A stretch of DNA of 7,154 nucleotides from Eubacteriales Family XIII. Incertae Sedis bacterium (GCA_031254995.1 JAIRTJ010000130.1:1-7154), one strand, 5' to 3'; numbered from the stretch's first letter, positions 1-6,996 are shown. Notes: a model not told the origin generated them from the letters alone. Made by a program: numbers and translations.

Positions 1-583
1 TGCTGGCCAAGAGCGCGGGCGCCCTGCCCGCCATGCTGATCGCGAGAAACGGAATTGGCCGCATGTTCGAGATACCGGCGGCATAGGAAAAGATATCTTT
101 GGGTATCCCGGGAAAGAGATAGAGCAAGAAAACGATGATGAAGGCTCGCTTCGATTCGAGCAAGCGAACGAAATGCCCCAGACGCTTTTCGCCGAAGATG
201 AGCCAGATCATATCCTTCCCGAAGATCTTGCCGAGGTAATACGTGATGACCGTGCCGATCGCAATGCCGATGAGGGAAGTCGCAAATCCGAGAGGGACGC
301 CGAAGGCGTAGCCCGCCGCCAGTTGCAGGGGTTGCCCGGGAATGACGGATATGACGACTTGAATGATCTGAAATCCCACGTAGAAGAGCGCACCGCCGGC
401 TTGATAGCGGTCGAGCAATGCGTTCACCTGCTCGATGCTGCGAAATTCCTCGAGTATATGTGGGTATTTCAGATATATGATGATAGGGACGGCCGCTATA
501 ATGCCCAAAAGCACGAGAAATTTCAGGATCGCGAGCATTGTGCGAACCGTCTTAACGACCGATGTCGAATATTTTGTTTCCAT
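1..583 (-). CDS. TVP38/TMEM64 (VTT-domain) membrane protein, 3' end outside window
   Basis: Reading down from an ATG at 583 gives 194 residues with no stop before the window edge, so the C-terminus is missing (family members are usually a few tens of residues longer). A short charged N-terminus is followed by a hydrophobic helix at about residues 17-38. The first VTT half lies at about 70-122, with VIPGQP at 80-85 and the glycine-rich run GYAFGVPLGF at 91-100. The second half carries the family hallmark FPGIPKD at 157-163, then SYAAGIS at 166-172 and a further hydrophobic stretch at 178-193. The family (DedA/SNARE-associated superfamily) comprises inner-membrane proteins linked to lipid scrambling or transport; the substrate here is unknown. 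GAAGGA (plus-strand 594-599) is a ribosome binding site about 10 bases before the start. It lies 63 bases downstream of the ynbB-like gene and probably belongs to the same transcript. Confidence 0.88.
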   Translation of the reverse strand, partial: METKYSTSVVKTVRTMLAILKFLVLLGIIAAVPIIIYLKYPHILEEFRSIEQVNALLDRYQAGGALFYVGFQIIQVVISVIPGQPLQLAAGYAFGVPLGFATSLIGIAIGTVITYYLGKIFGKDMIWLIFGEKRLGHFVRLLESKRAFIIVFLLYLFPGIPKDIFSYAAGISNMRPIPFLAISMAGRAPALLAS

Positions 584-593
584 AATTGTATTT

Positions 594-599
594 TCCTTC
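594..599 (-). promoter_or_regulatory. Ribosome binding site of the VTT-domain gene
   Basis: Read on the minus strand this is GAAGGA, followed by a 10-base AT-rich spacer and ATG at 583. It supports this start over later in-frame candidates. The spacer ends in TACAATTATGG, the same 11 bases found at the start of the recombinase gene. Confidence 0.6.
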
Positions 600-646
600 A
601 AATTACTGTTTATATGCGTTTCAATCGCTCGAGATCGCCTAGTCTC

Positions 647-2005
647 TCACCTCAAGTCGATCATTCCGCGATCCAAGAGGGTCTGTACGGCTTTCATGAC
701 GCCGAGTTTCGCGTGTTCGTACGAAAGTCCGCCTTGGAAATAGACGTTATAGGGCGGGCGCATTGGCCCGTCCGCGCTCAGTTCGATGGAAGAACCCTGC
801 ACGAACGCGCCGGCTGCCATGATGATCTCGTCCTCGTACCCCGGCATAGCCCAAGGCTCCGGTTTCGCAAAGCTGTCGACGGGCGCGGCATCCTGTATGC
901 CCTCGCAGAACGCGATCAACGCTTCTGCGCTGTTCATGCGAATAGTCTCAATGATGTCGCTGCGAGGGTCGTCGAAACGGGGATTTACCGCGAAGCCGAG
1001 ACTCTCGAATACGCGCGCGCAGAGTATCGCGCCTTTGATCGCGCCGTTTACGATGTTTGGCGCGACGAACAAACCCTGCAAAATCGCGCGCGTCTGCCCG
1101 AACGTGAGTCCGCATTCGCCGCCGATGCCGGGACAGGTCATCCGGTCCGCGACCATTTCTACGAGCGCGCGGCGACCCGCGACATAGCCGCCGGACAGAG
1201 CCAGTCCGCCGCCGGGATTCTTGATCAAGGATCCCGCCATTATATCCGCGCCGATCTCCGTGGGTTCGACCTTGTCCAAAAATTCGCCGTAACAGTTGTC
1301 GACCATCGAAACGATGGGCTTTCTTCCTTCTTTCTGCGCGTTGGCGCTCAGCTCCTTCGCGAAATTCGCCCATCTGCGGATCTCTTCCGTCGAAACGGCC
1401 TTTCTCTCGCTGTAACCGGTGGCTCGTTGCAGTGCCAACATGCGCGTGGCCGGGCCGACAGCCCGCGCGATGGCGTCGAAGTCGAGTCCCCCGTCCGCCT
1501 TGAGTTCCGCCTGCTTATAGCCTATGCCGAATTCGCGCAACGAACCCTTGCCGCCGTCCGTCAACCCGATCGCGGCGTTCAGGGAGTCGTAAGGCGCGCC
1601 CGTGCAGTAGACGAGCTCGTCGCCGGGACGCAAAACGCCGAAAAAGATCAAGGACAATGCATGCGTGCCGTTGACGATGAGCGGCCGAACCAAGGCTGAT
1701 TCCGCGCCTAATACGTCTGCGTATACGCGCTCCGTCGCAGCCCTTCCCGCGTCGTCGTAGCCGTAGCCCGTCTGCCACGCGAAATGCACATCGCTGATCC
1801 TGTTCTTTCGAAAGGCATTCAGAACCTTGTATTGATTGTAATCGCGTATCTCATTCGTTTCCGCAAAGGTCTGCTCCGCATCCTTTTCGCAGTCGGAGAT
1901 CAAGTCCCCTACCCTGCCGTCGATTCCGAACGTCCGTTCGAGGTATTCTTTCGATGTCTCCGCGCCCCCGAGATATTCCCTTGTATTTTCTTCCGTCTTC
2001 GTCAT
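647..2005 (-). CDS. ynbB: YnbB-like PLP enzyme, methionine gamma-lyase / 'aluminium resistance' family
   Basis: A 452-residue protein of the PLP-dependent Met_gamma_lyase/aluminium-resistance family, full length for that family. Conserved blocks are visible in order: yNQYKVL at 56-62, TGYGYDDAGR at 79-88, NGTHAL at 112-117 (usually SGTHA), LRPGDEL at 125-131, TGAPYDSL at 135-142, VDNCYGEF at 235-242 (D236 is the likely partner of the PLP ring nitrogen), GSLIKNPGGG at 258-267 (K262 is the predicted Schiff-base lysine), PGIGGE at 292-297, QGLFVAP at 310-316, and MPGY and SIELSADGP towards the end. Members are annotated as methionine gamma-lyase family or aluminium resistance proteins, but the physiological reaction is poorly defined; a C-S lyase or transsulfuration-type reaction in the cytosol is an inference from fold. 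The start at 2005 is chosen because ATGA overlaps the recombinase stop, a classic translational-coupling arrangement. The gene ends in TGA at 649-647. Confidence 0.93.
   Translation of the reverse strand: MTKTEENTREYLGGAETSKEYLERTFGIDGRVGDLISDCEKDAEQTFAETNEIRDYNQYKVLNAFRKNRISDVHFAWQTGYGYDDAGRAATERVYADVLGAESALVRPLIVNGTHALSLIFFGVLRPGDELVYCTGAPYDSLNAAIGLTDGGKGSLREFGIGYKQAELKADGGLDFDAIARAVGPATRMLALQRATGYSERKAVSTEEIRRWANFAKELSANAQKEGRKPIVSMVDNCYGEFLDKVEPTEIGADIMAGSLIKNPGGGLALSGGYVAGRRALVEMVADRMTCPGIGGECGLTFGQTRAILQGLFVAPNIVNGAIKGAILCARVFESLGFAVNPRFDDPRSDIIETIRMNSAEALIAFCEGIQDAAPVDSFAKPEPWAMPGYEDEIIMAAGAFVQGSSIELSADGPMRPPYNVYFQGGLSYEHAKLGVMKAVQTLLDRGMIDLR
2002..2005 (-). promoter_or_regulatory. ATGA stop/start overlap coupling recombinase and ynbB-like gene
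   Basis: On the minus strand the four bases ATGA hold both the start of the PLP enzyme (2005-2003) and the stop of the recombinase (2004-2002). The purine-rich stretch just upstream (GGCGGAAACGGA) may serve as a modest ribosome binding site. Expression of the PLP enzyme is therefore probably tied to translation of the recombinase. Confidence 0.7.
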
Positions 2006-3171
2006 TCCGTTTCCGCCTCTTCATCCGTCACGATTTCGATCTCGCCGCTCGCGCGTTCGTATTCCGTTTCCCATTCCATGCCCTTGACGAGATCGCGCTT
2101 TGCGTGTTTCTTATGAGCGGCGTAGAGTTGAGTCGTGGACACGTTGTCGTGATCCAACAGTTCCTGCACGTCGAACACGGAGTGCCCTCGCTCTATGAGG
2201 GACGTGGCCGCGGTGGCCCTGAGCTTGTGCGGGCTGTATCCTTCCCGACGCCCCGTGCCCATAGCTATGCTCGTATACTTCTTCACGAGTTCGCGAATCT
2301 GCCGCTCAGTGAGACGCCGTCCCCTCAAAGAGAGGAAGAGCGCGTCCTGCTCCCCCGCCCCCGACTCCTGCGAAGGACGTCTCTCGCCTTTGATGTAATC
2401 GTTCAAAACCTTCGTGACTGAGCGGTTCAACGGCATGATCGATTCCTTGCCGCGCTTCCTGTATATCTTGAATTCGCCGCGCCGAAAGTTGAACGAGGAC
2501 AGGTTGAGTTCACGCAATTCGGACAGACGCAATCCGTAGGTGACAAAGAGGACGAGGATGGCCTTGTCCCGCAATTTCGTGCGTTGCCAAAATTTCAATT
2601 CGCGCTCGGACAGACCGATCCCGTTGCTCACGGCGTCGAGCATCGTCATCACCTCGTCGTCCTGCAGAGTCTTGATCTCCTTGTCGCCGGCCTTTGGCAA
2701 GCGAATCGGGTCAAAGCCGTCGGTGATGTTTTTTTCGACCAACTCGTCGCGATAGAGATATTTGAACAGGACGGATACGGAGGAACGCTTTCGCGCCAGG
2801 GATTTGTTATCGTTCTGATAGATGTATACGGCGCGCTCACCTTCCACCTTGTATCTGCGGCAGTAATCCAAGAACAAATTGACGTCTACGGCCTTTACGC
2901 CCCTCAAATCATCCAATTTGATCTCGGTCGGCGTCGTCGCCTCGGTCAAATCCGTCTCCTCGACGAGGTAATTCATGAAGAAACGAATATCGTTCAGATA
3001 GGCCAAACGGGTCATGGGCAGAACGCCACCCTTTAAGTACATGAAAAATCCGCGCAGGAACCTCGGAAGACAATGCTCCGCTTCCGCGCATTTATCCTCA
3101 ATCAAAGCCTCTTTGAGGATGATGTTGTCAGGCTTGTCGCTCTTGTTGTGAACGCGTATTTCTTTTACCAT
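2002..3171 (-). CDS. Tyrosine recombinase (XerC/D-like phage-integrase family)
   Basis: A 389-residue site-specific tyrosine recombinase, longer than XerC/XerD (about 300). An N-terminal SAM-like core-binding domain spans about residues 30-155, including KSLARKRSSVSVLFKYL. The catalytic domain runs from about 168 to 365. All six catalytic positions can be seen: R215 in YGLRLSEL, K239 in the beta-hairpin RKRGKE, H315 and R318 in HKLR, H341 in LLDHDN, and nucleophile Y350 in QLYA. A short insertion at about 184-200 (ISO-like loop before the first catalytic helix) and an acidic tail (about 366-389) account for part of the extra length. It starts 23 bases after miaA and its TGA overlaps the next gene's ATG, so it sits in a housekeeping operon, not beside phage genes. 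The ribosome binding site is weak. I see no attachment-site repeats or cargo. It could be a chromosomally fixed Xer-like enzyme or an old integrase that was co-opted; the sequence does not decide which. Confidence 0.93.
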   Translation of the reverse strand: MVKEIRVHNKSDKPDNIILKEALIEDKCAEAEHCLPRFLRGFFMYLKGGVLPMTRLAYLNDIRFFMNYLVEETDLTEATTPTEIKLDDLRGVKAVDVNLFLDYCRRYKVEGERAVYIYQNDNKSLARKRSSVSVLFKYLYRDELVEKNITDGFDPIRLPKAGDKEIKTLQDDEVMTMLDAVSNGIGLSERELKFWQRTKLRDKAILVLFVTYGLRLSELRELNLSSFNFRRGEFKIYRKRGKESIMPLNRSVTKVLNDYIKGERRPSQESGAGEQDALFLSLRGRRLTERQIRELVKKYTSIAMGTGRREGYSPHKLRATAATSLIERGHSVFDVQELLDHDNVSTTQLYAAHKKHAKRDLVKGMEWETEYERASGEIEIVTDEEAETE

Positions 3172-3194
3172 AATTGTAAATCTTATCTAAATCT

Positions 3195-4190
3195 TTATGA
3201 AAGCGATGTCTCTCGATCGGGCGGCGATTTTCGCCGCCCGATCGCCGCGTCCGCAACGAGAAACACGGCTCGCAACGCGGCTTCCTCATTCTCGTATGCG
3301 GAGAGATTGAATGTTTCGGCATCCGCGTATCGCTTGAACCACGTGACTTGCCGTTTCGCGTATCTGCGCGTATGCAGTTTGATCAACTCGACGGCGCGTT
3401 CTTCGTCGTATTCCCCCTCCAAATACGCGAGCAGTTCCTTGTAACCTATACCGAGCATGGAGATGTGTTCGCGGGACAGTCCTCGTTCGCGCAGTCCTCG
3501 CACCTCATCCGCAAGTCCCGCCCTCATGAGGGCATCCGTCCGCTCGTCGATGCGAACGCGAAGCTCTTCCCTGTCGCGCGTCAATATGAGTAACACAGGA
3601 TCGAAGAGTCCGGACGGAGCAGACGCTCGCGCGAAATCCCGCAATCCGTCTTCCTCGTCGCCCGTTTCCAGACGCTCCAGCGCGCGGACGACCCGTTTCC
3701 TGTTGTTCGGATGAATGCGCGCGGCAGCCTCGGGATCTCGTTCTTTCAGTATATCATAGATGCGGAGATTTCCAAAACGCTCCGCCTGGGATTCGTATTT
3801 CTCGCGCAGAGCGTCATGTCGACCCGCGCCGGAAAAATCCATATCGAAGAGCAGTGCGTGAATGTAGAGTCCCGTTCCTCCCGCTATGACGGGGATCCTG
3901 CCTCGAGCAAAGATGTCGCGTATGACGACTTCGGCGCGCGCGCGGTACTCCGCGACGGAAAACGGCTCCGCAGGATCGACGACGCCGATGAGTTGATGCG
4001 GTACGCGCGCGAGCAGATCGCGCGAGGGTTTTGCCGTACCGATGTCCAATCCTCTGTAAACCTGCATACTGTCCGCAGAGACGACTTCTCCGTCGTATCT
4101 CTCAGCGAGCGCTGCGGCGAATTCGGACTTGCCGACGGCGGTCGGCCCCGCAACGATAATCGCTTTTTCCGGCCTCGAATTCCTGTCCAT
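3195..4190 (-). CDS. miaA: tRNA dimethylallyltransferase MiaA
   Basis: A 331-residue tRNA A37 dimethylallyltransferase. It transfers the dimethylallyl group from DMAPP to N6 of A37 in tRNAs that read codons beginning with U; MiaB normally acts next. Visible landmarks are the P-loop GPTAVGKS at 15-22, SADSMQVYRGLDIGTAKP from 38 (D40 matches the conserved active-site aspartate region), GGTGLYI at 104-110, HPNNRKRVVRALE at 160-172, GIGYKEL at 247-253, and RRYAKRQVTWFKR at 275-287. The order and spacing are those of a complete enzyme; the length is slightly above the usual 290-320 because of a C-terminal extension. It starts 19 bases after mutL, with CGGAAG as ribosome binding site about 5 bases before the ATG. 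The last codons of the extension (IGRRKSPPDRE) are encoded by a perfect inverted repeat. No hfq-like gene follows, although one is common after miaA in other bacteria. Confidence 0.97.
   Translation of the reverse strand: MDRNSRPEKAIIVAGPTAVGKSEFAAALAERYDGEVVSADSMQVYRGLDIGTAKPSRDLLARVPHQLIGVVDPAEPFSVAEYRARAEVVIRDIFARGRIPVIAGGTGLYIHALLFDMDFSGAGRHDALREKYESQAERFGNLRIYDILKERDPEAAARIHPNNRKRVVRALERLETGDEEDGLRDFARASAPSGLFDPVLLILTRDREELRVRIDERTDALMRAGLADEVRGLRERGLSREHISMLGIGYKELLAYLEGEYDEERAVELIKLHTRRYAKRQVTWFKRYADAETFNLSAYENEEAALRAVFLVADAAIGRRKSPPDRETSLS
3214..3244. repeat. Perfect 14-bp inverted repeat (strong hairpin) in the 3' end of miaA
   Basis: Arms at 3214-3227 (CGATCGGGCGGCGA) and 3231-3244 (TCGCCGCCCGATCG) are exact reverse complements separated by TTT (AAA in the transcript). 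The predicted RNA stem is 14 bp and very GC-rich. It lies in the codons for the last residues of MiaA, about 17 bases before the stop codon. It lacks a following T tract on either strand, so it is not a standard intrinsic terminator. Likely roles (inferred) are an mRNA stability or processing boundary between miaA and the recombinase, partial attenuation, or a recombinase-related site. Confidence 0.85.
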
Positions 4191-4195
4191 ATCGT

Positions 4196-4201
4196 CTTCC
4201 G
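4196..4201 (-). promoter_or_regulatory. Ribosome binding site of miaA
   Basis: Read on the minus strand this is CGGAAG, followed by ACGAT and the ATG at 4190. It sits in the 19-base gap after the mutL stop and fixes the miaA start. Confidence 0.6.
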
Positions 4202-4209
4202 AAATCGGG

Positions 4210-6165
4210 CTATGCCCGTTTAAACATCCTTTCCAGATCGCGTTTGCTCATGCGGACGAACACGGGTCGCCCATGCGGGCATGTGTAGGGATTTTCGCAG
4301 TGCGAGAGGTCGTCGAGCAAGGATGCGATCTCGCTCGAGCTCAGCATGTCGTTGCCCTTCACTGATTGCTTGCAGGCGCGCGAAATCAAGCGTTCCAAGG
4401 CTCTGTCGTTGTCCGGCGGCGCGTCGGAAGCATTGTCGATGACGTCCCGAAGGAAGAGCTCCGCCTCGGCATAGGGCAAAAAAGCCGGAAACGCTTTCAC
4501 GATCAGAGCGTTTTTTCCGAACAATTCAGCTTCGAAGCCAAGGACGGAGAGTCTGCCCGCCCAATCGTCCCCTGCAGATTTTGCGGCGGCCGGCAATTGC
4601 AGGACCATTGGCGTCAAAAGCTGTTGCGACTGTTTGTTTTCGCTGCGACGCTGCGACAGAAACCGCTCGTAATTCACGCGCTCATGGGCCGCGTGTTGAT
4701 CGATTATATAGAAGCTGTCATTGTCGGCGGCGAGGAGGTATGTGGCGAACACGCTGCCCAAGACATGCAGAGAGGCGATGTTCATCTCGCTTTGAACGCC
4801 GCTTGTCTTCGCGCCCGCGTTCGCGCATTCGTCCGCCGACCCGTTTTTCGCGTCCAAGTCCGTGTCCGGAGCCGCATCCTCGCGCCATCCCCTCGCCGAC
4901 GCATCGCCTGCGCTCTCGTAGGAATCGTCAGAAACGCTGTCGGATACACTAGTTGACCATAACTTATTTATGTTAACCGAATGCACGAAACCCTCGTCTT
5001 CGCGCGCCGACCCTTTCTTTTCGTCGCGATCGAGGTCGCCGCGCGAGCCGCTCGTTTTCCCGCCGCCTGTTCGATCATCGCGCAAGGCGTAAAACTCGGT
5101 CTCCTTTTTCCGCTGTTCCCACATTTCCTCTCTCGTCCGGCCGCGGGCGGACGATATGACGGGGATACCCGCTTTCGATGCCAAAGTCGCGCGCAACGTG
5201 TCGCGTACGAAGTTCGCGACATCGCGTCCGTCGCTGAAACGTATCTCGTTTTTCGCGGGATGAACGTTGACGTCTACCAAGGTCGGATCGATTCGCAGGA
5301 AGAGGTAAACGATGGGGAAACGCCCCTCAAAGACGTATTCTTTATACGCGTCGGCGATCGCCTGCGCGACGGTATCATCCGCCACGTATCGCCCGTTGAC
5401 GAAAAGGATTTGGCTCCGGCGACTCTTCTTGCTCTTGTTCGGGCCGGAGATCAGAGCTTTCAGGGACATGCGTTCCGTATGTCCCTCCGCGGAAATCAGA
5501 CCTTCGCCGTCATTCGCGCCGTAGACGGTCAGCACGGCTTGCAGGACGTCACCTTTGCCGTTCGTTGAAAACAGGATGTCGCCGTTGTTGATCATCTTGA
5601 CGCGGATATGCGGATAGGCGACAGCGATCTTCGAGACGAAATCGATGATTGCCGAACTCTCCGCCCGATCGGATTTCATGAACTTAAAGCGCGCGGGCGT
5701 ATTGAAATACAGGTCGCGAACGACGACGGTCGTGCCGTCAGCCGCGCCGACGTCCTTGATGTCCCCGATGACGCCGCCTTCCGAGGAAAGCGAGACACCG
5801 ACCTTCGAATCCGCCGTCTTCGTTGAGATCTCCATGCGCGAAACCGCAGCGATGCTCGAGAGAGCCTCCCCGCGAAAGCCCAGCGTGTCGATACTGTCCA
5901 AATCCCCTTCCGCAGCTATCTTGCTCGTCGCGTGAGGAAGAAAAGCCGACTCGACGTCCTCTCGCGGTATTCCCTCGCCGTCGTCCGTGACGCGAATATA
6001 GGATTTGCCGCCTTCTTTGATCTCGACGACGATCGACCTCGCTTCGGCGTCAATGGCGTTTTCCGTCAATTCCTTGACGGCCGAAAGCGGCCCCGTGACG
6101 ACTTCGCCCGCCGCGATCTTCTCGTAAACCCGTCGGGGCAACTGTATGATTCGATTGCGCTTCAT
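4210..6165 (-). CDS. mutL: DNA mismatch repair endonuclease MutL
   Basis: MutL, 651 residues from the preferred ATG at 6165. It couples MutS mismatch recognition to strand nicking. The N-terminal GHKL ATPase shows ENAIDA at 35-40, DDGEGI at 61-66, GFRGEAL at 96-102 and NTPAR at 155-159; the transducer domain includes VNVHPAK near 299-305. A charged, low-complexity linker spans roughly 340-460. The C-terminal dimerisation/endonuclease domain has DQHAAHE with a further E four residues on (489-500), QQLLTPM at 514-520 matching the position of the clamp-binding motif, ACKQSVK near 597-603, and CPHGRP at 629-634, ending in SKRDLERMF. This is the endonuclease-proficient type found in bacteria lacking MutH. 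An upstream in-frame ATG at 6195 would add ten residues (661 in all) and overlap mutS, but only the 6165 start has a strong GGGAGG site and matches the usual MutL N-terminus (about MxxIxxLP). Confidence 0.97.
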   Translation of the reverse strand: MKRNRIIQLPRRVYEKIAAGEVVTGPLSAVKELTENAIDAEARSIVVEIKEGGKSYIRVTDDGEGIPREDVESAFLPHATSKIAAEGDLDSIDTLGFRGEALSSIAAVSRMEISTKTADSKVGVSLSSEGGVIGDIKDVGAADGTTVVVRDLYFNTPARFKFMKSDRAESSAIIDFVSKIAVAYPHIRVKMINNGDILFSTNGKGDVLQAVLTVYGANDGEGLISAEGHTERMSLKALISGPNKSKKSRRSQILFVNGRYVADDTVAQAIADAYKEYVFEGRFPIVYLFLRIDPTLVDVNVHPAKNEIRFSDGRDVANFVRDTLRATLASKAGIPVISSARGRTREEMWEQRKKETEFYALRDDRTGGGKTSGSRGDLDRDEKKGSAREDEGFVHSVNINKLWSTSVSDSVSDDSYESAGDASARGWREDAAPDTDLDAKNGSADECANAGAKTSGVQSEMNIASLHVLGSVFATYLLAADNDSFYIIDQHAAHERVNYERFLSQRRSENKQSQQLLTPMVLQLPAAAKSAGDDWAGRLSVLGFEAELFGKNALIVKAFPAFLPYAEAELFLRDVIDNASDAPPDNDRALERLISRACKQSVKGNDMLSSSEIASLLDDLSHCENPYTCPHGRPVFVRMSKRDLERMFKRA

Positions 6166-6170
6166 CTTTG

Positions 6171-6176
6171 CCTCCC
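6171..6176 (-). promoter_or_regulatory. Strong ribosome binding site of mutL
   Basis: GGGAGG on the minus strand, 5 bases (CAAAG) before ATG 6165. It decides the mutL start in favour of 6165 over the ATG at 6195, which has no good site upstream. It lies within the 13-base gap after the mutS stop codon. Confidence 0.8.
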
Positions 6177-6178
6177 GC

Positions 6179-6733
6179 CTATCGTTCCGATTCATCCGCT
6201 GCCGCCTTTAATTCCTCCAAGACGGAGAACGCCTGCGACGGAGTGATCTCCAGAATGTTGAGAGCTTTAAGCCGTTCGGTCACGGGATTGGACGCGAAAT
6301 CAAACAGCGAGAGCTGTTGCGCGGGCTTCGGCGCCTCGTGCCGCTCGTAATCGAGTTCGATTTCCTTGCGCTCGCTCTCGAGCATGATAAGTTTTTCCTG
6401 AGCGTTCTCGAGCAGATCGTCCGGAACGCCGGCAAGTCGCGCCACGTGGATCCCGTAACTCCTGCTCGCGCTCCCCTCCGCGATGCGGTGGAGAAATACG
6501 ATCTCTCCGTCGTATTCGCTTATCTCCGTATTCAGATTCATCAGGCCGGGCAACTTGTGTTCCAACACGGTCAGTTCGTGATAATGGGTCGCGAACAGAC
6601 TTCGGATGCGCCGCTGTTCCGAACCCAGCGAGAGTAGTGACTCGCGACGGAGATTTGCGCAGCTGGTTGGCGCGCGCTGGCTGAGGCGACCGGGGAGCGG
6701 ACGAACGCAGTGCGAGTGATGGAGGTGCAACAC
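6179..6733 (-). CDS. mutS: MutS C-terminal fragment, ATPase core missing, fused to unrelated sequence
   Basis: The open frame (stop TAG at 6181-6179; earliest plausible start GTG at 6733; open up to an in-frame stop at 6808-6806) encodes MutS only from about residue 41 of 184. Recognisable parts are FATHYHEL at 47-54 (the motif just after Walker B in domain V), SYGIHVARLAGVP at 92-104 with the helix that follows, the sliding-clamp motif QLSLF at 140-144, and the C-terminal helical tail ending in VLEELK. Residues 1-40 do not resemble MutS: Walker A, Walker B, the signature GRGTSTxDG and all mismatch-binding domains should lie here or upstream and are absent. As written it cannot be a working MutS. 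Either the gene is interrupted at about 6605-6625 or the assembly is chimeric there. The remaining frame ends 13 bases before mutL, the normal mutSL arrangement. Confidence 0.9.
   Translation of the reverse strand: MLHLHHSHCVRPLPGRLSQRAPTSCANLRRESLLSLGSEQRRIRSLFATHYHELTVLEHKLPGLMNLNTEISEYDGEIVFLHRIAEGSASRSYGIHVARLAGVPDDLLENAQEKLIMLESERKEIELDYERHEAPKPAQQLSLFDFASNPVTERLKALNILEITPSQAFSVLEELKAAADESER
6302..6316 (-). other. Sliding-clamp binding motif QLSLF at MutS C-terminus
   Basis: Codons for QLSLF, a canonical beta-clamp (DnaN) binding pentapeptide, followed by DF. In Bacillota MutS this motif near the C-terminus recruits the protein to the replisome. Its survival shows that the 3' end of mutS is not decayed. 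Confidence 0.75.
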
Positions 6734-6772
6734 GAGCTGGCGGCGAAATGGGGCCTCGGCGATGATGCAACT

Positions 6773-6800
6773 GTCCGAGAGTGCAAAGCACAGTTCGGAC
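6773..6800. repeat. Two-tier inverted repeat
   Basis: The outer arms GTCCGA (6773-6778) and TCGGAC (6795-6800) enclose inner arms GTGC (6781-6784) and GCAC (6788-6791) around an AAA loop, forming an interrupted 10-bp stem. It lies inside the unassigned right-end sequence. Confidence 0.6.
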
Positions 6801-6871
6801 TGCGATCAACTCGCGCTTCGGGAGGGGCCAAGAGTTACGATGGCGCATTCTGTATGCCTCGCGTTGCTCGC

Positions 6872-6888
6872 GTCCGGAAATGCCGGAC
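6872..6888. repeat. Short perfect hairpin
   Basis: Arms GTCCGG (6872-6877) and CCGGAC (6883-6888) with a five-base loop AAATG. It has no T tract that would make it a terminator. Confidence 0.6.
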
Positions 6889-6996
6889 TTTGCCCTGAAA
6901 CATCGCTTTGTGGCGTTATTGCTGGGTGGCATTACCGATTTCTACACTTCAAGCAGTGCCAAAATCGTCACCTTCGGATGACGCACGACTTTGTCC

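Noticed and set aside
584..646. A promoter in the 63-base gap before the VTT gene
   Set aside because: TTGAAA and TATAAA words occur but are only a few bases apart, far too close for -35/-10 spacing, so no promoter can be supported.
173..1699. A 508-codon open frame on the plus strand
   Set aside because: It runs antisense through the VTT gene and the PLP enzyme, both clear family members. Its translation has no recognisable domain, and long antisense frames are common in GC-rich genes.
3214..3244. The miaA hairpin as an intrinsic terminator
   Set aside because: No U tract follows the stem in either direction, and it lies before the miaA stop codon with the next gene only 23 bases after that stop.
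3711..4223. A 170-codon plus-strand open frame
   Set aside because: Entirely antisense to miaA, which is unambiguous; no domain or ribosome binding site supports it.
6300..6932. A 210-codon minus-strand open frame crossing the mutS junction
   Set aside because: Its second half is the out-of-frame shadow of real mutS codons and its first half is arginine/proline-rich sequence without motifs.
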